Shown: positions 1 to 5,745 of the stretch, in pieces
How the letters are laid out: every line of letters starts with the position of its first letter
Position numbering within the stretch: position 1 is the first letter of the stretch
DNA from: Flavobacteriaceae bacterium UBA2000
GTDB lineage: Bacteria; Bacteroidota; Bacteroidia; Flavobacteriales; Flavobacteriaceae
Reading direction: 5' to 3'
DNA: 7,847 bases
NCBI GenBank assembly: GCA_002335345.1
Contig: DDCS01000149.1
Location: forward strand, 1-7,847
Program-made: the position numbers and the translations under genes
Notes under the pieces: model-generated
What the model saw: only the letters and a program-made list of their open reading frames with translations
Database searches by the model: none
What the model was told of the DNA's origin: nothing

Positions 1-151
1 AGGAGACAATGCCTCCAAGTCCGATGGGGTCTCCCACCAAAACAAATTCACCCGCGACAAAGCGCATAAGCTTCGGGAATCCGTGGGTGAGCATAAGTAG
101 AGACAATACGGCTCTCAGGAGCAAAAGACCAAGATCGGTGTAGCGTTTCAT
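1..151 (-). CDS. DoxX family membrane protein, N-terminal part (cut by left edge)
   Basis: Reading the minus strand from the ATG at 151-149 gives 50 open codons, with no stop before the window edge. The protein begins MKRYTDLGLLLLRAVLSLLM and continues with a THGFPKL motif around residues 22-28, then a loop ending in GDPIGLGG near residues 41-48. A first hydrophobic helix followed by an HGxxKL-type motif and a G-P-I-G-L stretch is the usual start of DoxX/DoxD-type small integral membrane proteins, which normally have four helices in about 130-150 residues, so roughly two thirds is missing. Some relatives are linked to quinone-dependent sulfur oxidation or redox stress, but most are uncharacterised and no specific role can be claimed here. 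It is transcribed away from menA. A TATATTTA box (172-179, minus strand) lies 20 nt upstream and resembles a Bacteroidota -7 element, without a good -33 partner. Family assignment is fairly secure; function is unknown. Confidence 0.82.
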   Translation of the reverse strand, partial: MKRYTDLGLLLLRAVLSLLMLTHGFPKLMRFVAGEFVLVGDPIGLGGIVS

Positions 152-218
152 AGATTGGTGTTTAAGTGGTTTAAATATAATCGTTTTTTGACAACTGGAG
201 CATGAATTTAAGGGCCAT

Positions 219-241
219 AATACTGGGGTGATAAAAGTATT
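219..241. repeat. Short inverted repeat AATACT-N11-AGTATT
   Basis: Perfect 6-base arms (219-224 and 236-241) are separated by 11 bases in the divergent intergenic region. Position and spacing would suit a dimeric repressor site or a weak RNA hairpin, but 6-base AT-rich arms arise easily by chance and no regulator is identified. Confidence 0.25.
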
Positions 242-295
242 GGGGCTAAGTTTATTCTTGAGGATATAACATTAGGAAAGCCCTCGAATTACTCT

Positions 296-303
296 TATTT
301 TTG
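296..303 (+). promoter_or_regulatory. Putative Bacteroidota -7 promoter box for the menA operon
   Basis: The octamer TATTTTTG matches the TAnnTTTG -7 consensus described for Bacteroidota sigma-ABfr promoters at every fixed base. The -33 element is weak: TTAG at 272-275, 20 nt upstream, matches TTTG at three of four positions. A start site near 308-311 would give a leader of about 42-45 nt before the menA ATG at 353. The same octamer lies before the carboxylase beta gene on the other strand. Confidence 0.45.
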
Positions 304-327
304 TCTGTCTTATCTTATGATCAGGTT

Positions 328-392
328 AAGGCTGCACGTTTAACCCAACTTTATGAATCATATAAAATATTGGATAAAGGCTGCTCGATTAA
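328..392 (+). repeat. 16-base direct repeat spanning the menA start
   Basis: AAGGCTGCACGTTTAA at 328-343 and AAGGCTGCTCGATTAA at 377-392 agree at 14 of 16 bases, 49 nt apart. The second copy encodes KAARL at residues 9-13 of MenA; the first would encode the same KAARL in a different frame that has no start unless TTG at 301 is used. The spacing is not a multiple of three. This may be the trace of a small duplication at the 5' end of menA, or coincidence. Confidence 0.4.
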
Positions 393-1243
393 GGACTTTG
401 CCTTTATCCCTCTCTGGTGTGCTGTTGGGCTGTGCTTTAGCCATAGATTTGTGGTGGCAATATCCTTTGTTTTGGTGGGCTATGGCCACGACAATTGGTT
501 TTCAAGTCCTGTCTAATTTCGCCAATGACTATGGCGATGGGGTTAAGGGAACTGATGCCAAAAGGACAGGGGAAGCACGGATGGTTGCTTCGGGATTGAT
601 TTCGGCAAAACAAATGAAGTGGGCCGTGTGGACTTCAGGAATATTGACCTTTTTTTCAGCGACTATTGTGGTGTTTATGGCCTTTGGTCAGCAACATTAT
701 CTCCTATCATTTTTATTTTTTAACCTAACCCTATTGGCGCTATGGGCGGGAGTGCGCTACACAGTGGGCGGCGACGCTTATGGTTATTCAGGTTGGGGTG
801 ATATTTTTGTGTTTGCGTTTTTTGGTCTATTGGCCGTGCTGGGCAGTTCTGTCCTGTTTATAAAACATTTGGATTTTTATTTGATCTTTCCAGCCATAAC
901 TGTGGGGCTGCTCAGTGTCGCGGTTTTGAACTTGAACAATATGCGCGATGCAGATCAAGACCGTGAGATTGGCAAGCGTACTTTGGCGGTTCGCATGGGG
1001 TTCCATACGGCAAAGATTTATCATAATATTTTGGTGCTGGGCGCACTGCTCAGTGCGCTAATATTTGCATTTCTGAAGGCCAAAGAACTATGGAGTTGGT
1101 GCTTTGTCTTGGCATTTATTCCTCTTGGAATTCATTTAATTCGCGTTCAAAAAATTTCGGAACCCGCTGATTTCGATGCAGAATTAAAAAAAGTGGCGTT
1201 AAGTACTTTTTTATATGCCTTGCTCATGGCTTTGTTTTTTTGA
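353..1243 (+). CDS. menA: 1,4-dihydroxy-2-naphthoate polyprenyltransferase (MenA)
   Basis: MenA is an integral membrane UbiA-superfamily enzyme that transfers a polyprenyl chain to 1,4-dihydroxy-2-naphthoate with loss of CO2, giving demethylmenaquinone. The 296-residue protein has the usual family length and about eight or nine hydrophobic helices. The first Mg-diphosphate motif is N55-F-A-N58-D59-Y-G-D62, in the MenA form NxxNDxxD, followed by a conserved R-T-G-E-A-R stretch near 71-76. The second acidic motif is N195-N-M-R-D199-A-D201-Q-D203, leading into G-K-R-T-L-A-V-R. The N-terminal K-A-A-R-L-R-T-L-P-L-S is typical of MenA. ATG 353 is the only sensible start: an in-frame stop lies at 341-343. 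No Shine-Dalgarno is visible, as is normal in Bacteroidota. It is the first gene of the cluster, and its TGA (1241-1243) overlaps the menC ATG by one base. The prenyl chain length cannot be read from the sequence. Confidence 0.95.
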   Translation: MNHIKYWIKAARLRTLPLSLSGVLLGCALAIDLWWQYPLFWWAMATTIGFQVLSNFANDYGDGVKGTDAKRTGEARMVASGLISAKQMKWAVWTSGILTFFSATIVVFMAFGQQHYLLSFLFFNLTLLALWAGVRYTVGGDAYGYSGWGDIFVFAFFGLLAVLGSSVLFIKHLDFYLIFPAITVGLLSVAVLNLNNMRDADQDREIGKRTLAVRMGFHTAKIYHNILVLGALLSALIFAFLKAKELWSWCFVLAFIPLGIHLIRVQKISEPADFDAELKKVALSTFLYALLMALFF

Positions 1244-2307
1244 TGATAATGACCGCTAGATATATTCCCTACACCTTAAAGTTTAAACGCCCTAGCGGTA
1301 CCTCTAGAGGGATAATGCATACCAAAGAAACCTATTTTATTGTTTTAAAACAGGGCGAAAAAATAGGCCTAGGCGAATGTGGTGTCCTTTGGGGGTTAAG
1401 CCCTGATCCTCAATCGGATTACGTCCAAAAAATAGCTCATGTTTGCCAAAATATAAACCTTGGTCTTGAGGTTCTACTGCAAGATTTGGACGCCTACCCG
1501 TCAATACGTATCGGGCTGATGACGGCATTTGATTCACTAAACGCTCAGAGGCCAATGCATTTATATCCATCGGAATTCACCAGGGGCACCCAGGGAGGAA
1601 TTGGTCCCGGAATGTCTATAAATGGTTTGATCTGGATGGGTGATTTTTCCTTTATGAACACCCAAATTAGGGAGCGACTCAGCGAAGGGTTTCGCTGCCT
1701 CAAATTAAAAATAGGCGCCCAAGATTTTGACCAAGAATGGAATCTAATTCGACGTCTCAGAGCAGAATATGGCCCTGATGATCTTGAAATTCGCGTCGAT
1801 GCGAACGGGGCCTTTGACAGAGACACTGCTTTAGAGAAGCTAAAAAAATTAAGTGATCTTGAGCTGCATTCCATTGAGCAGCCCATCGCCGTTAAGCAGT
1901 GGGATGAGATGGCCCAATTGGTTCAGGAATCGCCGCTTGATATTGCTTTGGATGAAGAACTTATCGGGTTACCCTCATCGGAGCAAAAACAGCAAATGTT
2001 GTCACAAATCAAGCCAGATTACATTATTTTGAAGCCGAGTTTGATTGGGGGCTTTGATAATTCAGACCAGTGGATTAATTGGGCAGAAAACTTAGGCATA
2101 GGCTGGTGGGTGACTTCGGCTCTTGAAAGTAATGTTGGCCTGAATGCTATTGCACAGTACACGGCGACCAAAGCCATTTCTATGCCTCAAGGACTGGGCA
2201 CAGGGAGTCTGTATTTGAACAATATTCCCGCACCGCTAAGGGTGCAAAATGCCAAATTGTACTACGATTTAAATCAGTCTTGGTCATTTAATTCATTAAA
2301 TTTATAG
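1243..2307 (+). CDS. menC: o-succinylbenzoate synthase (MenC)
   Basis: MenC belongs to the enolase superfamily and dehydrates SHCHC to o-succinylbenzoate in the menaquinone pathway. Numbering from ATG 1243 (354 residues), the lid domain shows the K-R-P-S-G-T-S-R-G segment near residues 14-22 that flavobacterial MenC proteins carry. The barrel has all the catalytic parts: K154-x-K156 (L-K-L-K-I-G), metal ligands D186 (V-D-A-N-G), E212 (S-I-E-Q-P) and D237 (D-E-E), and the second-face K264 (I-L-K-P-S). The order and spacing fit MenC and muconate-cycloisomerase-like members; the men neighbours settle the assignment over dipeptide epimerase or N-acylamino-acid racemase. Start choice: ATG 1243 forms a TGATG junction with menA and suggests translational coupling; TTG 1240 or ATG 1249 are also in frame and cannot be excluded. 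No Shine-Dalgarno is visible. Confidence 0.93.
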   Translation: MIMTARYIPYTLKFKRPSGTSRGIMHTKETYFIVLKQGEKIGLGECGVLWGLSPDPQSDYVQKIAHVCQNINLGLEVLLQDLDAYPSIRIGLMTAFDSLNAQRPMHLYPSEFTRGTQGGIGPGMSINGLIWMGDFSFMNTQIRERLSEGFRCLKLKIGAQDFDQEWNLIRRLRAEYGPDDLEIRVDANGAFDRDTALEKLKKLSDLELHSIEQPIAVKQWDEMAQLVQESPLDIALDEELIGLPSSEQKQQMLSQIKPDYIILKPSLIGGFDNSDQWINWAENLGIGWWVTSALESNVGLNAIAQYTATKAISMPQGLGTGSLYLNNIPAPLRVQNAKLYYDLNQSWSFNSLNL

Positions 2308-2309
2308 TT

Positions 2310-3260
2310 ATGTTTATTGCTCAAGCATTAAAATTTAAGCATGATTCTTGGCGCTATTTGCTGGGAATTATTGTCATTTTTATTATCTGGCAATTGGGAT
2401 CTATCCCACTAGCCATCGCAGTTTTTGCTAAAGTTTTGAATCAAGGGGGGGATTTGGACGCCTTGGGCGATGATCCTAATGCCCTCATGCAAATCCTTTC
2501 GCCTAATCTCACCTTATTTTTGATGCTTTTTGCATTTGCTATTGGCTTGGGAGGTATTTGGCTCTGGGTTAAAAAGGTTCACGAGCAATCGTTTACTTCA
2601 CTCACTACTGCCCGAGAAAAGATCGATTGGTCTCGATTTTGGTTTGGTTTCGCCCTCATTGGAGGAACCACATTGATTTTGACTTTGGTAGAGTATTTTT
2701 GGCATCCTGAGTCTTTTGAAGTCCAGTTTAATTGGGGTCCGTTTATCGTTTTATTCGTCACTGCAACGCTAATGATCCCTTTGCAAACCTCTTTTGAAGA
2801 GTATTATTTCAGGGGTTACATCATGCAAGGTCTGGGGCTTATGACCAAAACCCGATGGGTGCCTTTGGTGTTTACTTCTGTTGTATTTGGGGCAATGCAT
2901 GCCTTTAATCCGGAGGTGGACAAAATGGGAAGTATTATCATGATTTACTATATCGGAACCGGGTTCTTCCTCGGAGTGATCACCCTCATGGATCGAGGGC
3001 TTGAGTTGGCTCTAGGGTTTCATGCGGGCAATAATCTTATCGGTGCTTTATTGGTCACTGCGGATTGGACGGCCTTTCAAACAGAATCTATCCTTAAAGA
3101 TGTTTCAGATCCAAGCGCCGGTATTGATACCGTACTCCCTGTGTTTGTGATTTATCCACTTTTTTTATTGTTGATGGCGCGAAAATATAATTGGACCGAT
3201 TGGTCAGAACGATTATTTGGAACGGTGGAAACGCCAAAAAATAAGATGGGGGACAATTAA
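2310..3260 (+). CDS. CPBP family intramembrane metalloprotease
   Basis: This 316-residue polytopic membrane protein (about eight hydrophobic helices) carries the three signature motifs of the CPBP/Abi family, which also includes the eukaryotic CAAX prenyl protease Rce1. Motif 1 is E163-E164-Y-Y-F-R168 (EExxxR), motif 2 is F-G-A-M-H197, and motif 3 is H238-A-G-N-N242 (HxxxN). All putative catalytic and metal-binding residues are present, so it is probably an active glutamate-type intramembrane protease. Its substrate is unknown. It starts 2 nt after the menC stop and is followed 19 nt later by the menE-type gene, so it is almost certainly co-transcribed with menaquinone genes. Placement of a CPBP gene between menC and menE is, from memory, recurrent in Flavobacteriia, but no role in quinone synthesis is established. 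Bacterial relatives act in peptide maturation, immunity to bacteriocins or quorum peptide processing, none of which is indicated here. Confidence 0.92.
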   Translation: MFIAQALKFKHDSWRYLLGIIVIFIIWQLGSIPLAIAVFAKVLNQGGDLDALGDDPNALMQILSPNLTLFLMLFAFAIGLGGIWLWVKKVHEQSFTSLTTAREKIDWSRFWFGFALIGGTTLILTLVEYFWHPESFEVQFNWGPFIVLFVTATLMIPLQTSFEEYYFRGYIMQGLGLMTKTRWVPLVFTSVVFGAMHAFNPEVDKMGSIIMIYYIGTGFFLGVITLMDRGLELALGFHAGNNLIGALLVTADWTAFQTESILKDVSDPSAGIDTVLPVFVIYPLFLLLMARKYNWTDWSERLFGTVETPKNKMGDN

Positions 3261-3279
3261 TCCCTGTTGAAGAACAAAA

Positions 3280-4368
3280 ATGAGTCAAGAGCGCAGTCAA
3301 TTATGGCATCCGAGTTTTAAGCTAAATGGCTTGTCGTTTGATTCGTTAGTGAGTCTTCATGAATTTTTGGATTCAATGAAAATTCAAGGCGATCCACACG
3401 AACGCGATTTGGCAGAATTCTTAAAGGATTGGTTATCCATTGAGCCCTTTGTTGTCTCTTATACTTCTGGAACTACAGGCGCCCCTAAAAAATGTCTTCT
3501 CAGTAAAGAAAAAATGCGTTTGAGTGCACAAACCACTGGAGATTTTTTTCAAATAGGACCAGGGGCCAATGCCCTTTTGTGTTTGCCTTTGTCCTTTATC
3601 GCCGGAAAAATGATGGTCGTTCGTGCTTTGGTCCTTGGGTGGGATCTTCACGTGGTGGCACCGACGAAGGATGCCCTGACTCAGTATGACTCCACTTACG
3701 ATTTTGTCGCATTAGTCCCGCATCAATTGGCTTTTTCATATCGTGCGCTCGATAAGGTCAAAGTTTTAATTGTTGGCGGAGGGGTACTCCCGGCGCATTT
3801 AGAAGAAAAATTACAACACAGCCGGATAAGGGCTTATGCCACCTATGGAATGACTGAGACCTTGACCCATGTGGCTGCGAGAAGACTCAACGGCGTGGAG
3901 CGTTCTGAGCACTACAGTGCCATGCCTGAGGTCCGATTTTCAAGTGATGCTCGGGGATGTTTGGAGATTCATGCGCCAAAGTTATTGGAGGCCCCATTAG
4001 TGACTAATGATTTAGTTCAAATTATTGACAACCAAAACTTTATTTATTTAGGACGCATTGATGATATGATAAATTCTGGAGGGGTGAAGCATGCTCCGGA
4101 ATCAATAGAGAGAAAATTAAAACAGTATTTAAAGGGCAATTTTATCATCAGCAGTCTACCACATCAAACTTTAGGGGAACAAATCGTATTGGTAAAAGAC
4201 GCCCATGGCCCATCGGAAGCATCCATAGACGAGGCCGTAGACCACTTAACGCCCTTAGAACGTCCCAAATTAATTCTCAAATTAGAGGAGTTGCCTGTTA
4301 CCGATACGGGTAAATACAAGAGAAAGGAGCTCAAAGCGATTATCCTAAATCAAAAAAATGGATTATGA
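3280..4368 (+). CDS. menE: Short AMP-forming acyl-CoA ligase, probable o-succinylbenzoate-CoA ligase (MenE)
   Basis: This is a member of the ANL adenylating superfamily. It probably activates o-succinylbenzoate with ATP and CoA to OSB-CoA. The phosphate-binding loop is Y61-T-S-G-T-T-G-A-P-K-K71; the A5 motif is Y189-G-M-T-E-T194; an A7-like aspartate is D244 in T-N-D (most relatives have T-G-D); the hinge region is G258-R-I-D-D-M-I-N-S-G-G; and the catalytic lysine is K345 in T-G-K-Y-K-R-K. The protein is 362 residues, against about 450-490 for classical MenE, and the P-loop lies only about 60 residues from the start, so most of the N-terminal subdomain is missing. No in-frame upstream extension exists, because the preceding protease gene ends 19 nt before, so this is not a mis-called start. 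The reading frame is intact and all core motifs are kept, so I take it as a functional short form. The substrate is inferred from operon context. Its TGA overlaps the next ATG (ATGA). Confidence 0.87.
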   Translation: MSQERSQLWHPSFKLNGLSFDSLVSLHEFLDSMKIQGDPHERDLAEFLKDWLSIEPFVVSYTSGTTGAPKKCLLSKEKMRLSAQTTGDFFQIGPGANALLCLPLSFIAGKMMVVRALVLGWDLHVVAPTKDALTQYDSTYDFVALVPHQLAFSYRALDKVKVLIVGGGVLPAHLEEKLQHSRIRAYATYGMTETLTHVAARRLNGVERSEHYSAMPEVRFSSDARGCLEIHAPKLLEAPLVTNDLVQIIDNQNFIYLGRIDDMINSGGVKHAPESIERKLKQYLKGNFIISSLPHQTLGEQIVLVKDAHGPSEASIDEAVDHLTPLERPKLILKLEELPVTDTGKYKRKELKAIILNQKNGL

Positions 4369-5705
4369 AAAAATATTGTTTATCCCTGAATTTAACCCAG
4401 TTATTCCTGCTTTTATTCTTTTGGATGCCGTTAGGGCTTCAGGCGCAGATTTTGAATGAAAAAGAGCGAGCCGAACGCTATGATGCCCTTTTAAATGAAC
4501 GTATTCATAATTTAATGCCCGAACTCATGGATCGCCATGGAATTGATATGTGGATCTTGATTTCGCGTGAATATAATGAGGATCCAATTTTACGGACTAT
4601 GTTACCCGCTACTTGGCTCAATGCAAGAAGACGTACCATAATATTGTATTACCGCGATGCCCAAAAAAATATTTTTGAGGCGCTGGCTGTGGCTCGTTAT
4701 GGTATCGGTCAAACAATAAAATCTGCTTGGGATAAAGAACAACAGCCGGATCAATGGGCTCGATTAGTGGAATTAATTCAAGAGCGCAATCCCAATAAAA
4801 TTGGCTTGAACATCTCAGAGGATTACGGCATTGCTGATGGACTCGTTAAAACTGATTATGAAGAATTTATGGGGCATTTGCCTGAGGAATTAGCTGCGCG
4901 TATCGTTTCTGCAGAGCCTCTAGCGGTTTCTTGGGTTGAAACGAGAACCGATACTGAAATGAAGGAATTTGAGGCGCTTGTTCAGGTGACTCACGACATT
5001 ATCGCAGAAGCCTTTTCATCAAAGGTAATCACACCCGGTAAAACGACCAGTGAGGAAGTGGTTTGGTGGTTGCGCCAAAAAGTAAGAGATATGGGATTGG
5101 ACACTTGGTTTCATCCCACAGTGGATATACAGCGCGATAGTGAAGCCTTAAAAAGTCATATTGAGGCGTTTTCAAATGGTTATGAAGAAACCGTTATTCA
5201 GCCAGGAGATTTGTTGCACTGTGATTTTGGGGTCAGTTATTTAGGCCTCAATACGGATTGTCAACAACACGCTTATGTGCCTTTTCCAGGAGAAAAGCAG
5301 GTGCCTGAATTTTTAAGTCAAGCCTTTGCCTCTGGAAATCGCGTTCAGGATTTATTTACTGATTCCTTTGGTTATGGGCTCACCGGAAATAGCATTTTAC
5401 GCACCGCTCTTGAAAAAGGACGTGCCGAAGGTCTTAGACCGTCTATTTATACTCATCCTTTAGGGAGTTTTGGCCATAGTGCGGGAACGACCCTTGGGAT
5501 GTGGGACGCACAGGGGGGTGTCCCTGGGTCCGGGGACCACCCGATGGCCTATAAAACGGCTTACGCCATTGAACTGAACAACACCATTTTTGTCCCAAAA
5601 TGGAATAAGGACGTCCGCATTATGCTGGAGGAGGCGGGTTACTTTGATACGCATGGGTTTCGCTATGTAAACGGGCGTCAAGAATCTATTCGCCTGGTGC
5701 GCTAG
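4365..5705 (+). CDS. Exported M24 family metallopeptidase (Xaa-Pro aminopeptidase/creatinase fold)
   Basis: The 446-residue protein starts with a clear signal peptide: K-K, then a hydrophobic core (about residues 8-24) and likely cleavage after L-Q-A near residue 27, so it should act in the periplasm or outside the cell. Residues about 35-190 look like the creatinase-type N-terminal domain, and the rest is a pita-bread M24 domain. Likely metal ligands are D287 (H-C-D-F-G), D298 (N-T-D-C, the usual 11-residue spacing), H364 (T-H-P-L-G), E403 (A-I-E-L-N) and E422 or E423 (M-L-E-E-A-G). H371 fits the second conserved histidine. The motifs are divergent: the usual G-H-G-x-G is T-H-P-L-G and the usual E-P-G is E-L-N. 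It may therefore be a specialised dipeptidase or aminopeptidase rather than a classical Xaa-Pro aminopeptidase; the substrate is unknown. It overlaps the menE stop by 4 nt (ATGA), so it is translationally coupled and ends the operon. Confidence 0.9.
   Translation: MKKYCLSLNLTQLFLLLFFWMPLGLQAQILNEKERAERYDALLNERIHNLMPELMDRHGIDMWILISREYNEDPILRTMLPATWLNARRRTIILYYRDAQKNIFEALAVARYGIGQTIKSAWDKEQQPDQWARLVELIQERNPNKIGLNISEDYGIADGLVKTDYEEFMGHLPEELAARIVSAEPLAVSWVETRTDTEMKEFEALVQVTHDIIAEAFSSKVITPGKTTSEEVVWWLRQKVRDMGLDTWFHPTVDIQRDSEALKSHIEAFSNGYEETVIQPGDLLHCDFGVSYLGLNTDCQQHAYVPFPGEKQVPEFLSQAFASGNRVQDLFTDSFGYGLTGNSILRTALEKGRAEGLRPSIYTHPLGSFGHSAGTTLGMWDAQGGVPGSGDHPMAYKTAYAIELNNTIFVPKWNKDVRIMLEEAGYFDTHGFRYVNGRQESIRLVR
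5516..5542 (+). repeat. GC-rich inverted repeat inside the M24 peptidase gene
   Basis: GGGTG (5516-5520) pairs with CACCC (5538-5542) and TCCC (5521-5524) with GGGA (5533-5536). Together they give nine base pairs with one bulged C (5537) and an 8-nt loop, in a GC-rich patch of an otherwise moderate-GC gene. It lies in the codons for the G-G-V-P-G-S-G-D-H-P segment (about residues 384-393), so the base composition is at least partly forced by glycine and proline codons. There is no T-run, so it is not an intrinsic terminator. Confidence 0.4.
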
Positions 5706-5745
5706 GACTGAATCGCTCAACTATGTAAGGTATTGACAGGGCAAT

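Larger units (their letters stand above)
152..352. promoter_or_regulatory. Divergent intergenic region between doxX-like gene and menA
   Basis: This 201-nt AT-rich gap separates two divergent genes and holds no convincing coding sequence. Visible elements are: a TATATTTA box on the minus strand at 172-179 that could serve the doxX-like gene; a TTGACA hexamer at 188-193 on the plus strand with no acceptable -10 partner at 17 nt; an inverted repeat AATACT (219-224) / AGTATT (236-241) with an 11-nt spacer, which could be an operator or chance; and a TATTTTTG box at 296-303 described separately. An 8-codon ORF (317-343, MIRLRLHV) ends ten bases before menA and may be meaningless. Confidence 0.5.

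Noticed and set aside
188..193. TTGACA hexamer as a sigma-70 -35 element
   Set aside because: No TATAAT-like hexamer is found at 16-18 nt (the sequence there is AGGGCC region), and Bacteroidota primary sigma factors use a different consensus.
301..516. 71-codon open frame starting with TTG on the plus strand, overlapping the menA start
   Set aside because: It needs a TTG start located inside the putative -7 box, overlaps menA by over 160 nt in another frame, and its translation shows no recognisable family. Its KAARL segment is explained by the direct repeat.
1545..1886. 113-codon minus-strand open frame inside menC
   Set aside because: Shadow of the menC coding frame; serine/arginine-rich low-complexity translation and no family resemblance.
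3280..4368. Possibility that the short menE gene is a truncated pseudogene
   Set aside because: Frame is intact, both overlaps with neighbours are preserved and every core catalytic motif from P-loop to the C-terminal lysine is present.
5460..5720. 86-codon minus-strand open frame over the end of the M24 gene
   Set aside because: Antisense to well-supported coding sequence with metal-ligand motifs; no recognisable protein features.
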